This document shows, one piece after another, positions 1 to 10,410 of a stretch of DNA of 64,000 nucleotides. A program made the translations under genes and the position numbers. Location: positions 67,143,259-67,207,258 of the forward strand of contig CM077162.1 in the NCBI GenBank assembly GCA_039583875.1, written 5' to 3'. Source of the stretch: Platanthera guangdongensis. Taxonomy: Eukaryota > Streptophyta > Magnoliopsida > Asparagales > Orchidaceae. The number at the start of each line of letters is the position of its first letter. Positions within the stretch are counted from its first letter, which is position 1. A model generated the notes under the pieces. The model was not told the origin of the DNA and did not search any database. It saw only the letters and a program-made list of their open reading frames with translations.

Positions 1-260
1 CTGGATCTTCCTTTCTCATTGGGATAAAGTGCGACACCTTTTTCAATCTAGTCTACGACCACCCAAATGGCGTCATTTCCTTTCTGCGACTACGCAAACC
101 GTGCACAAAATCCATAGATATATCATCAAACTCCATTCTGGATAGGAAGGGATTTTCAAGAAACCTCCGGGCTTTCTGGCATTCCGGTCTTCACTAATGC
201 ACAAGTACGACACTTGCCACGTAAAGGTTCCACAACCTTCTTCAAACCCGGCCACCAGAA
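1..260 (-). pseudogene. Tekay integrase fragment at a contig end
   Basis: This stretch matches about 7891-8149 of the downstream copy B, the integrase zinc-binding region and start of the catalytic core, read on the minus strand. Several single-base insertions and deletions relative to copy B break the frame, for example at homopolymers. It ends at the N gap and is repeated, in sequence terms, beyond the gap. It is therefore either the edge of a neighbouring contig carrying the same repeat or another copy of the element. It has no coding capacity of its own. Confidence 0.85.
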
Positions 261-760
261 NNNNNNNNNNNNNNNNNNNNNNNNNNNNNNNNNNNNNNNN
301 NNNNNNNNNNNNNNNNNNNNNNNNNNNNNNNNNNNNNNNNNNNNNNNNNNNNNNNNNNNNNNNNNNNNNNNNNNNNNNNNNNNNNNNNNNNNNNNNNNNN
401 NNNNNNNNNNNNNNNNNNNNNNNNNNNNNNNNNNNNNNNNNNNNNNNNNNNNNNNNNNNNNNNNNNNNNNNNNNNNNNNNNNNNNNNNNNNNNNNNNNNN
501 NNNNNNNNNNNNNNNNNNNNNNNNNNNNNNNNNNNNNNNNNNNNNNNNNNNNNNNNNNNNNNNNNNNNNNNNNNNNNNNNNNNNNNNNNNNNNNNNNNNN
601 NNNNNNNNNNNNNNNNNNNNNNNNNNNNNNNNNNNNNNNNNNNNNNNNNNNNNNNNNNNNNNNNNNNNNNNNNNNNNNNNNNNNNNNNNNNNNNNNNNNN
701 NNNNNNNNNNNNNNNNNNNNNNNNNNNNNNNNNNNNNNNNNNNNNNNNNNNNNNNNNNNN
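261..760. other. Assembly gap of 500 N
   Basis: Exactly 500 N bases, a typical scaffolding placeholder. The left flank corresponds to copy B up to about 8149 and the right flank starts at the equivalent of 7391. The two contig ends therefore carry about 760 bp of the same repeat, and the true gap length is unknown. Confidence 0.97.
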
Positions 761-3238
761 CCACATTTCTATGTTTGGCATTGTATATACTTTGACTGTC
801 TATCCTGAGCAATCTTCAGCCTTTATTGAATTGTTCGTATCATTGAAGTGGCATCTTCCACCGCTTGACGTTTAACAACTTGATTCGCCTGCCTCCAACA
901 AGAAAACGACGTACGACACTTCCTCCCGTACAAAGCTTCGAAAGGCGCCATTCAATGGCTTGCCTGAAAACTATTGTTGTAAGCAAACTCCACCATGTAA
1001 AGTGATCTCCCAATTCTTCCCGAAATCTAGGACGCACATGCGAAGCATGTCCTCCATAGTCATGTTGACTCTCTCGGTGGCCATCGGTCTGCGGGTGAAA
1101 GGCTGTGCTGAACTTTAGTTAGTACCCAACAGACCATGCACCAACCTCCAGTCATTTGACGTGAAGCGTCCATCACGATCACTAACAATACTGCGAGGCA
1201 CACCATGCAGTCGTACAATATTATCCACGTAGAGTTTGGCTAAACTTTTCTACTGGATCTTCCTTTCTCATTGGATAAAGTGCGACACCTTTTCAACTAT
1301 CTACGACCACCCAAATGGCGTCATTTCCTTCTGCGACTTCGGCAAACCGTGCACAAAATCCATAGATAATATCACAAACTTCCATTCTGGATAGGAAGGG
1401 ATTTAAAGAAACCTCCGGGCTTCTGGCATTCCGCTTCACTAATGCACAAGTACGACACTTGGCCACGTAAAGTGCCACATCCTTCTTCAAACCCGCCACC
1501 AGAATAATTTCTTCATGTCTCTATACATTTTCGTGCTTCCCGGATGGATTGAGTACTTTGGTATGATGAGCCTCATACATTAACTCCTCCCGAATATTAT
1601 CCGCACTAGGAACGCATAGACGACCGTCCTTTCTTAGCAACCCGTCTTCAACCACAAACTGGGAATTTGACCCATCCAAAGATTCATCCAAGATTTGCTT
1701 CATGCTGCTATCCTGAACCAAAGCCCTCCGAACTCTATCCGCTAGGTCACACTGCACCTCTGTCCAAAACAGTTTTGCCTCGACACTAGACTGCTTGTCA
1801 ACGCAAGATATCTCCAATGCCTCCAGCTCTTGGACCAATCTCTTATCATGCACTGATAACCAATTGGCTTGTGCGGAATTTTACGACTCAACGCATCCAC
1901 CACTGCATTTCCCTTCCCAGACACATAGTGTATCTTGAAGGTGTAGTCCCCTAAGAACTCCATCCACCTCCTCTACCTCATGTTTCAGATCCTTTTGGTC
2001 CAATAGGTACTTCAAACTCTTATGATCGGTGTAAATATCGACCTTCACACCGTACAGATAGTGCCTCCAAAGCTTTAGAGCAAAAATCACGGCCGCCAAC
2101 TCTAAGTCGTGGACCGGATAATTCCTCTCGTGAACCTTCAGTTTGTCGTGAACCATAAGCTATCACTCTCCCATGCTGTAGCAGGACACAGCCCAAACCA
2201 CTGCCCGAAGCATCACTATAGATCTCGAACCCTTCGGTTCCACTTGGCGAACATAAAATAGGCGTCGTGGTTAACCGCCTCTTCAATTCTACAAACGCCC
2301 GTTCGCACTCCGAAGACCACACAAACTTCTGATCCTTTCTTGTCAACGTTGTGAGTGGTATTGCTATCCGCGAGAGTTCTCTACGAACCGCCTGTAGTGG
2401 CCAGCAAGCCCTTAGAAACTCCGGACCTCTGCCATTGTAGTCAAAGTAGGCCACTCCCGTATCGCCACTATCTTCGCCGGATCCACACTATTCCTTCTCC
2501 ACTGACAACATGACCAAGGACGCTATTGAGGATAACCAGAATTCACACTTGGAGAATTTTGGCATACTACTGACTTTTCCTCAATGTCTCCAACACCAAG
2601 TGTAAATGCTTGTAGTGATCCTCCTCGCACCGCGAATACACCAGAATATCATCGATAAATACTATCACAAACTGATCCAGTATTCTCTGAACGTCCTATT
2701 CATCAGATCCATAAACACGGATGATGCATTCGTCAACCCAAACGGCATGACCGTGAACTCGTAATGCCCAAACCGCGTACTGAATGCTGTCTTTAGAATG
2801 TCGCTCTCCCTTATCCTCAACTGATAGTAACCAGACTTCAAATCTAACTTCGAATATACGGTCGACCCAACCAACTGATCGAATAGATCGTCAATCCTCG
2901 GGATTGGATATTTGTTCTTCTCCGTAAGTTTGTTCAATTCCCGATAATCGATACAAGCCGCAAGCTCCCATCTTTCTTCTTAACAAAGAGAACTGGTGCG
3001 CTCCAATGCGACGAACTTGGACGCACATACCCTTGTTCTAGCAACTCCTGCAGTTGCACCTTCAACTCTGCCATTTCTCTTGGGGCTATCCGATAGGGGG
3101 AGCATGACACCGGTTGGCACCCGTACCAGCTCTATAGTAAAGTCTATCTCCCACTGAGGAGGGGCTCCTGGGAGATCATCTGGAAACACATCAGGATACT
3201 CGGACACAACTGGGATGTTGCCCAAACTAGGTTTAGGC
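761..3238 (-). pseudogene. pol: Broken pol of copy A (integrase, RNase H, RT)
   Basis: Read from right to left this holds the start of RT ([20 protein letters not shown] at 3240), the RT core with the [10 protein letters not shown] block near 2840, the RNase H block and then the integrase. Frames change repeatedly because of small indels, giving separate pieces at 2980-3240, 2665-2937, 2020-2454, 1521-1963 and 1293-1499. Copy B reads much further in single frames, so many breaks here could be base-calling errors near a contig end rather than biological decay. The nonsense codon in RT and the UAG between RNase H and integrase are shared with B and are likely real. The C-terminal chromodomain-like tail falls outside the right contig. 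Confidence 0.85.
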
Positions 3239-3750
3239 ATCGAAGTCTACACTAGAGTGACATACAGTTCTGCCCCAGACCGAACTGCCGGGAACACCTG
3301 AAGGGCTGACATCAAAATCTTACCCGACCCCTTCATGCCCGCGAAAGTCACCTCATGACTAGCTCTCAACTGACCCACTAGCAACTTCGATCAACGTATG
3401 TCTGCTGCTCCGAGAGCCTGACCATACTAAAGATCACGTTGAACTCTCCTAGCGGTAGAAACAACGCCTGCAAATCGAACTTTTGACTCACAATCCATAC
3501 CTAAACGCAACAGATTCTATCTGCGCGCATCGAGCACTACTAGTCAACAACACATCCATTAAGACTTTTGCCATCGGAAGATATATTCCGACACGTAATA
3601 CAATTCCTTTGGGCAAACGGAGACACAAAGCCCCCCTTTAACGAACGGTGCTCCCGCCGGATAAACGAAATTCAGAACAATGCTTAGCACAAGCGGTTCT
3701 AGGTTAACATGCACAAAGACTACAAGTGTCTAAAGCTAAATGCTAGAATT

Positions 3751-4701
3751 TTAAACCTTACCTGTCACCACGTCTGCTTGCTTTCTGTCCTCTTGCTGAC
3801 CAAGCTTGTACTCTTCAGACTTCCTTTCGGACTTTGCACGGCCATTCCAACACTCTGTGCAAAATGTCCCACTTTTTCGTAGATATAACAAGCTCTTGGG
3901 ACTCGACTTGTAGTTGCTCCCCGACGCACCAGAAGAAGGGGCTGAGTTCGAAGTCTTCAGCTTCTTATTCCAACTGCGGACATCGGACTTTGAACTTGGC
4001 CCTTTGAACTGTGGTTTCTTAGTACCAGAGTCCTCACCTGCTCCTGACATAGCTTCCTTAATCTTCTGAGCACCATCCCAACATTCTCGGGCAAAGTGTC
4101 CTTTCTTTCCACAAGTATGACAGTTGTAAGCAACCTTGCTAGTCGATGATCTAACCTTCTTCTTCAGCATTTTGCAAGATGCACCCCTCATAGGAATTGC
4201 AGAGTTCGATACCCTACTCACTGGTATCTGGTGAATTTTTTCCCATTTCCACTTCCAAAGATCTGGCCAACTCTACCAGGCTCGAAATCCCATTAGTTTT
4301 GGTCCTAGAAGTAGAATTCGCAGTTCGTCACGTAGACCACTATAGAATCTATCGACTATAGACCTCTCGTTCTCCAACTCAAATGCATGGGTAGCGGCTT
4401 ATCAAAAGGAATGCCTGCAAATACTCATCAACTGAGTGCGTACCCTGCACCAAGCACATATTCAACGGCTGACCTGATGGCCTCCTAAATGTCATTTGAT
4501 TCAACACACCACCCGACATTGAAGTCATCTCGGGGACAAAAGGTTGCGCATTGCTTCCCTGCTGTGCACTAGTCATAGCGAGCACCACTTCAACGATCCT
4601 TCTTATGGTTTCTAACGAAAGAGGGTATCAAGCGCGCCACTGGGTGCACTATAATCCTCAGAAACCAGATGTTCTTTCGGCTCTACGCCACTCCCGGTCA
4701 C
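3751..4701 (-). pseudogene. gag: Truncated gag of copy A
   Basis: Homologous to the gag of copy B, starting at the same GTG context (CAC at 4699-4701 on the plus strand). One CCHC zinc knuckle, CHTCGKKGHFAREC, is visible. The second knuckle is lost to a frameshift near 3865. As in B, the capsid core between the N-terminal segment and the VQGTHSVDEYL block is missing. Small insertions near 3915, 4240 and 4380 break the frame. A nucleic-acid-binding C-terminus would remain, but a capsid shell could not be built from it. The deletion is shared with B, so it predates the duplication of the two copies. Confidence 0.85.
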
Positions 4702-4911
4702 CTATAGTCATACAAAACACCAATAAGTGACCAAACAAAATTGCAAAAAGCAATTATAGGAACGCGCAGGTTCCTCAACCACGAGTATTTTTCATTCCTA
4801 AGTGGACATTCATGGGTTCTTTTTAATGTTATAACGATGACGCACACATGTGCTCACCACCCCTTAAAAGAAATTCGCCCACGAATTCATTTAAGCTTGA
4901 CCGTAACCAGA

Positions 4912-4923
4912 GCTCTGATACCA
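4912..4923 (-). other. Primer binding site of copy A (initiator-Met tRNA)
   Basis: On the minus strand TGGTATCAGAGC sits three bases after the LTR end. This is the standard plant initiator-Met tRNA primer complement. Confidence 0.85.
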
Positions 4924-4926
4924 AAT

Positions 4927-6898
4927 TGTAACACCCCCATCTGTCGCATGGCATATAACAGAAGGTCCAGCTGGAACCCGACGCCATATACCACAGACAG
5001 TCGGAAGGGTTACCAAATGAATAATCAAACCAACCAATTAAGACTACTCGTCCTAACCACAGAGCATTCTAGCGGAAGTTTTTAAAGTTGAAGAACCCAA
5101 ACTTAAATCCATCAAAAATGAATGTCCACATTTACAACTACAAGAACGAACCCCAAATACACTGAAACAGGTACATGGCCTTATGGCCTTACAAATGTTC
5201 ATAAATATAACATGTCTTACATACATCGGCTCGCAGGCCGGCCACACATGAGAAATGTAAAAAAAACAACTATTCTACGGCCTTCTAGGGCCAGCACAGC
5301 AACATGGGCTCCAGCCCGCTATTTGGCGCTCGGCTCCGCAGCACCTGCAAGCACATACCACCGCACGGTGGCAAATAAAGCAACGGTCAGCTAAAAGCCG
5401 ACCAAATTATAACGACCCCGCCCCTTACTCGGACGGCGGTGCTCTTTCCCTGCAAAACATTAGCCCAACAATATATATATCGCAATTATAATTCGCCACA
5501 GGTGTAGGCTCGCACGGCCAAACACCCCGTGCACTCAGGGCACATTCATGGTGAACCCTGACAAATCAGTGCATTCACCACCATCCCTAGGATGGCAACA
5601 ACATGTGAGCATTTAGCCTTTCTGACCACCGTCTAAGGCTCCGACTATGCCAACGACCAGTCCCCGTCTTCGGGTCTCTCGCACCGAACCACATAGCCTA
5701 GGTCCAATTCCACTTGCCCGTTGCTCACGCCGCATGTCCAATTTAAGGAACTTTGCGCGGGCCAAGCTTCTCTCGGATCCCAAATTTTCCAAAACAATCT
5801 CATAACCCAGTTATGATCAAGGCCGGTTCCCAGACCGCCAAGTTAGCAGAACACGTTTCCGCTCAGTTTTCCGGGTGCGCCTTGAAGCTAACCTCCAAGG
5901 ATCCCTGCTGCAATCTACCGCGTAGAAACCCGAAAAACCCAAAGCACGGAGTCTTCTCCGGCAAAACCATATCAAATGCAACATCACCGATCCAGACAAA
6001 ACACGTCCGGGTAGGCTTCACACACAATGCTTATGCCCGTACTTACGATTCCGGGCTCTACATGCAACACAAGGGGGACTATTCCCGTCAACCCCAAGGA
6101 ACACCACGCACTCACCGCATACTCGCGGGAGCGGGATTCCCTATGCAGAAAGAAAGAGCTTCAAGCGCTCAAGTTGAGAATCGTTACCCTTGTAGTCCGT
6201 TTTGGCGCCATGGAAAAACTACGCGGTTAGAACTCTTCGCAATGACCTTCCCTCCACGGATCCGCTCTCCGATTTTGAAACGGTGCTCCGATGCTCCGCC
6301 GGCGGCCGGAAACCTCCTTCTTCTTCCTCTCCTCTCTCACTTTGGAAGGGGAGAACTTTGGAGAGAAAATGAGGGAATAACTCCCTATTCCCGGCCTTAA
6401 CAGAGCAGGATTTCATCTGGGTCGTCGGATCTAAATTAAAGGAAACGAATGGCTCGGATCTGCACAAAATTCCCCAGACCTGGGCCGCACACGGCTTGGC
6501 ACATGGCCGTGTCCAAGGCCGTGTGCCTCGATCCAGGCACGATCGTCGAACTGAGAAACGCACACGGGTCAAGACACGCCCGTGTCTGACCTGACATGCC
6601 CGTGTCCGGTTCCTCGACACGCCCGTGTTCGTGGGCGTGTCACGCATAACCGCCACGGCAACGGACATGACCCATCAGGACACGGGTAGGGACACGGGTT
6701 GGCACACGCCCGTGTCGGATGACACGCCCGTGTCATCCGGCCGTGTTCCTGGCCGTGTCCTTCTCGGGTTGGAAACGGCCAAAAAATCACCAGCCAGACA
6801 CGGCCTTGGACACGCCCGTGTCCTAGGCCGTGTACCCCTACAAGCACCAAAAACTCTTTTTTCGCGACCGACTCACACACAAAATTTGGGGCGTTACA
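4927..6898 (-). repeat. LTR of B (3' side), shared junction with copy A
   Basis: 1972 bp, with plus-strand ends TGTAACACCCCC and GGGGCGTTACA. Compared with 11575-13547 it shows scattered differences, mostly transitions, roughly 1-2 percent by eye. It contains no real gene: the open frame at 5753-6400 is an LTR artefact present in both LTRs. The U3 part (6473-6840) is packed with ACACGGGCGTGT-type palindromes. It serves as 3' LTR of B and, for the next unit in the tandem, as 5' LTR of A. Confidence 0.95.
6473..6840. promoter_or_regulatory. Array of GACACGCCCGTGTC-type palindromes in U3 of B (left LTR)
   Basis: Repeated GACACGCCCGTGTC, ACACGGCCGTGT and half-site forms (GGCCGTGT, ACACGGGT) occur about every 20-40 bp. 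They lie in the U3 end of the minus-strand LTR, where the promoter is expected. The motifs are CpG-rich and near-perfect dyads. A regulatory role is inferred from position only. Confidence 0.6.
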
Positions 6899-6912
6899 AA
6901 TCTCCCACACTT
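6899..6912 (-). other. Polypurine tract of B
   Basis: The minus-strand purine-rich GTGTGGGAGATT abuts the 3' LTR directly, the expected site for plus-strand DNA priming. Confidence 0.75.
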
Positions 6913-6952
6913 AAGGAATTTCGTCCTGAAATTAAGCAAAGGTACACGAAAG

Positions 6953-8608
6953 CTAAATGATACCTGAGTGGAATAACTCGGGGTATTCCTCCAACATAGC
7001 TTGCTCTCGCTCCCAAGAAAGCTCCTCACGTCCGCAATTATACCAACGGACTTTAACCATTCTGACCTCCTTGTTGCGGAGTCGTTTGACCGCAACGTCT
7101 TCAATTCGTACTCGTCTGACCCTTATTGTTAACTCATAATCAACCGGTACCTGATTGTATGCAACGATCTGCGAAGGCTCTTGCACTGCCTTACGCAACA
7201 CCGATACGTGGAATACGTCATGCAGCCCACTCAACTCCGTCGACAGCTTCAACCTATATGCCGCCTCGCCAACACGCTCCAGGATTTCAAATGGTCCAAG
7301 GTATCTCGGACTCAGCTTCTTCAAGCGTCGAACCCGCGATACACCCTTGAACGGCTTGATCTTTAAATATACCATGTCGCCAACATTGAACTCCACATTT
7401 CTATGTTTGGCATTGTAATACTTTGACTGTCTATCCTGAGCAATCTTCAGCCTTTCTTGAATTGTTCGTATCATTGAAGTGGCATCTTCCACCGCTTGAC
7501 GTTTATACAACTTTGATTCGCCTGCCTCCAACCAAGACAACGACGTACGACACTTCCTCCCGTACAAAGCTTCGAAAGGCGCCATTCCAATGCTTGCCTG
7601 AAAACTATTGTTGTAAGCAAACTCCACCATGTATAAGTGATCCTCCCAATTCTTCCCGAAATCTAGGACGCACATGCGAAGCATGTCCTCCATAGTCCTG
7701 TTGACTCTCTCGGTTTGGCCATCGGTCTGCGGGTGAAAGGCTGTGCTGAACTTTAGTTTAGTACCCAACAGACCATGCACCAACCTCCAGTCATTTGACG
7801 TGAAGCGTCCATCACGATCACTAACAATACTGCGAGGCACACCATGCAGTCGTACAATATTATCCACGTAGAGTTTGGCTAACTTTTCTACTGGATCTTC
7901 CTTTCTCATTGGGATAAAGTGCGACACCTTTTTCAATCTATCTACGACCACCCAAATGGCGTCATTTCCTTTCTGCGACTTCGGCAAACCGTGCACAAAA
8001 TCCATAGATATATCATCAAACTTCCATTCTGGGATAGGAAGGGATTTCAAGAAACCTCCGGGCTTCTGGCATTCCGTCTTCACTAATGCACAAGTACGAC
8101 ACTTGGCCACGTAAAGTGCCACATCCTTCTTCAAACCCGGCCACCAGAATAATTTCTTCATGTCTCTATACATTTTCGTGCTTCCCGGATGGATTGAGTA
8201 CTTGGTATGATGAGCCTCATACATTAACTCCTCCCGAATATTATCCGCACTAGGAACGCATAGACGACCGTCCTTTCTTAGCAACCCGTCTTCAACCACA
8301 AACTGGGAATTTGACCCATCCAAAGATTCATCCAAGATTTGCTTCATGCTGCTATCCTGAACCAAAGCCCTCCGAACTCTATCCGCTAGGTCACACTGCA
8401 CCTCTGTCCAAAACAGTTTTGCCTCGACACTAGACTGCTTGTCAACACAAGATATCTCCAATGCCTCCAGCTCTTGGACCAATCTCTTATCATGCACTGA
8501 TAACCAATTGGCTTGTGCGGGAATTTTACGACTCAACGCATCCACCACTGCATTTCCCTTCCCAGACACATAGTGTATCTTGAAGGTGTAGTCCCCTAAG
8601 AACTCCAT
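6953..8608 (-). CDS. Integrase with C-terminal chromodomain-like tail, element B
   Basis: This open frame of 551 codons carries the late RNase H/connection segment ([19 protein letters not shown]), then the HHCC zinc-binding module (HHTKYSIHPG ... KCRTCALVK, about residues 130-175). The catalytic DDE core follows ([17 protein letters not shown], then FHPQTDGQTERVNRTMEDML with the glutamate). The GPFEILERVGEAAYRLKL and LHDVFHVSVLRK blocks come next, and the C-terminus is chromodomain-like (VRWYNCGREELSWERE). All key integrase residues appear present. The domain joins element DNA to the host chromosome, and Tekay-type tails are thought to guide insertion to heterochromatin. The frame is continuous with RNase H upstream except for one UAG at 8618-8620. 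The first ATG is only the first Met after that stop, and the protein would normally be cut from a polyprotein. Confidence 0.9.
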   Translation of the reverse strand: MEFLGDYTFKIHYVSGKGNAVVDALSRKIPAQANWLSVHDKRLVQELEALEISCVDKQSSVEAKLFWTEVQCDLADRVRRALVQDSSMKQILDESLDGSNSQFVVEDGLLRKDGRLCVPSADNIREELMYEAHHTKYSIHPGSTKMYRDMKKLFWWPGLKKDVALYVAKCRTCALVKTECQKPGGFLKSLPIPEWKFDDISMDFVHGLPKSQKGNDAIWVVVDRLKKVSHFIPMRKEDPVEKLAKLYVDNIVRLHGVPRSIVSDRDGRFTSNDWRLVHGLLGTKLKFSTAFHPQTDGQTERVNRTMEDMLRMCVLDFGKNWEDHLYMVEFAYNNSFQASIGMAPFEALYGRKCRTSLSWLEAGESKLYKRQAVEDATSMIRTIQERLKIAQDRQSKYYNAKHRNVEFNVGDMVYLKIKPFKGVSRVRRLKKLSPRYLGPFEILERVGEAAYRLKLSTELSGLHDVFHVSVLRKAVQEPSQIVAYNQVPVDYELTIRVRRVRIEDVAVKRLRNKEVRMVKVRWYNCGREELSWEREQAMLEEYPELFHSGII

Positions 8609-8617
8609 CCACCTCCT

Positions 8618-8989
8618 CTACCTCATGTTCAGATCCTTTTGGTCCAATAGGTACTTCAAACTCTTATGATCGGTGTAAATATCGACCTTCACACCGTACA
8701 GATAGTGCCTCCAAAGCTTTAGAGCAAAAATCACGGCCGCCAACTCTAAGTCGTGGACCGGATAATTCCTCTCGTGAACCTTCAGTTGTCGTGAACCATA
8801 AGCTATCACTCTCCCATGCTGTAGCAGGACACAGCCCAAACCACTGCCCGAAGCATCACTATAGATCTCGAACCCTTCGGTTCCACTTGGCGAACATAAA
8901 ATAGGCGTCGTGGTTAACCGCCTCTTCAATTCTACAAACGCCCGTTCGCACTCCGAAGACCACACAAACTTCTGATCCTTTCTTGTCAA
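8618..8989 (-). pseudogene. RNase H segment of element B
   Basis: The segment reads [18 protein letters not shown] ... [16 protein letters not shown] ... [14 protein letters not shown], giving the catalytic D-E-D pattern of gypsy RNase H, which removes RNA from the RNA-DNA hybrid. It is out of frame with the upstream RT because of a small insertion near 9055. It is in the same frame as the downstream integrase, separated by a single UAG (8618-8620) at the position where relatives usually carry a Gln in the motif MRQRRW. Element C has a UAG at the same place. This piece has no start codon of its own. Confidence 0.85.
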
Positions 8990-9890
8990 CGTTGTGAGTG
9001 GTATTGCTATCCGCGAGAAGTTCTCTACGAACCGCCTGTAGTGGCCAGCAAGCCCTTAGAAAACTCCGGACCTCTGCCATTGTAGTCAAAGTAGGCCACT
9101 CCCGTATCGCCACTATCTTCGCCGGATCCACAACTATTCCTTCTCCACTGACAACATGACCAAGGAACGCTATTGAGGATAACCAGAATTCACACTTGGA
9201 GAATTTTGCATACTACTGACTTTTCCTCAATGTCTCCAACACCAAGTGTAAATGCTTGTAGTGATCCTCCTCGCACCGCGAATACACCAGAATATCATCG
9301 ATAAATACTATCACAAACTGATCCAGGTATTCTCTGAACGTCCTATTCATCAGATCCATAAACACGGATGATGCATTCGTCAACCCAAACGGCATGACCG
9401 TGAACTCGTAATGCCCAAACCGCGTACTGAATGCTGTCTTTAGAATGTCGCTCTCCCTTATCCTCAACTGATAGTAACCAGACTTCAAATCTAATTTCGA
9501 ATATACGGTCGACCCAACCAACTGATCGAATAGATCGTCAATCCTCGGGATTGGATATTTGTTCTTCTCCGTAAGTTTGTTCAATTCCCGATAATCGATA
9601 CAAAGCCGCAAGCTCCCATCTTTCTTCTTAACAAAGAGAACTGGTGCGCTCCAATGCGACGAACTTGGACGCACATAACCTTGTTCTAGCAACTCCTGCA
9701 GTTGCACCTTCAACTCTGCCATTTCTCTTGGGGCTATCCGATAGGGGGAGCGTGACACCGGTTTGGCACCCGGTACCAGCTCTATAGTAAAGTCTATCTC
9801 CCACTGAGGAGGGGCTCCTGGGAGATCATCTGGAAACACATCAGGATACTCGGACACAACTGGGATGTTGCCCAAACTAGGTTTAGGCAT
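8990..9890 (-). pseudogene. Reverse transcriptase of element B, interrupted
   Basis: From [20 protein letters not shown] (9890) the frame runs through the RT fingers and palm: [53 protein letters not shown] and the catalytic [13 protein letters not shown] at 9213-9215 replaces the Leu codon of the [17 protein letters not shown] block, and the same frame then continues. Near 9055 an extra base or two in [16 protein letters not shown] shifts the frame. The nonsense codon is also present in copy A. The catalytic core is intact, but a full RT-RNase H could not be made without readthrough and frameshift. Confidence 0.88.
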
Positions 9891-10331
9891 CGAAGTCTAC
9901 ACTAGAGTGACATACAGTTCTGCCCCAGACTGAACTGCCGGGAACACCTGAAGGGCTGACATCAAAATCTTACCCGACCCCTTCATGCCCGCGAAAGTCA
10001 CCTCATGACTAGCTCTCAACTGACCCACTAGCAACTTCGATCAACGTATGTCTGCTGCTCCGAGAGCCTGACCATACTAAAGATCACGTTGAACTCTCCT
10101 AGCGGTAGAAACAACGCCTGCAAATCAAACTTTTGACTCACAATCCATACCTAAACGCAACAGATTCTATCTGCGCGCATCGAGCACTACTAGTCAACAA
10201 CACATCCATTAAGACTTTTGCCATCGGAAGATATATTCCGACACGTAATACAATTCCTTTGGGCAAACGGAGACACAAAGCCCGCTTTAACGAACGGTGC
10301 TCCCGCCGGATAAACGAAATTCAGAACAACG
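9891..10331 (-). pseudogene. Protease remnant of element B lacking the DTG active site
   Basis: Positionally this is the aspartic protease between gag and RT. Element C has the expected LFDTGASHSF in the homologous segment. Here the aligned region reads as PAGAPFVKAGF in one frame and hits stops in the others, so the catalytic aspartate motif is gone. Copy A carries the same loss. Downstream pieces resembling GMDWLS-type sequence are also out of frame. The element could not process its own polyprotein. Confidence 0.7.
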
Positions 10332-10410
10332 CTTAGCACAAGCGGTTCTAGGTTAACATGCACAAAGACTACAAGTGTCTAAAGCTAAATGCTAGAATTT
10401 TAAACCTTAC
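10332..10410 (-). other. Intron-like segment between gag and protease, element B
   Basis: On the minus strand, GTGACAG|GTAAGG forms a good 5' splice site at the very end of gag, and a GCTAAG| end lies 79 nt on. The segment is AT-rich and homologous to the 76-nt intron-like segment of element C (32934-33009). In C splicing would restore the frame into protease. In B the downstream exon is too decayed to test this. Confidence 0.45.

Larger units (their letters stand above)
761..4926 (-). mobile_element. Internal region of Tekay copy A (tandem partner of B)
   Basis: Gag-pol internal region of a Ty3/Gypsy element, minus strand, homologous base for base to 7391-11574. It is joined without a gap to the LTR at 4927-6898, so the order LTR-internal-LTR-internal lies within one contig. 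From 761 to roughly 3500 it differs from copy B mainly by scattered one- and two-base indels, many in homopolymers. Beyond that the indels become rare. Its own 3' LTR is not in the window. It shares with B the gag capsid deletion and the destroyed protease motif. Confidence 0.9.

Noticed and set aside
5753..6400. 215-codon open frame, repeated at 12402-13049
   Set aside because: It lies inside the B LTR, in both copies, in antisense orientation to the element, with no recognisable domain. It is an LTR by-product.
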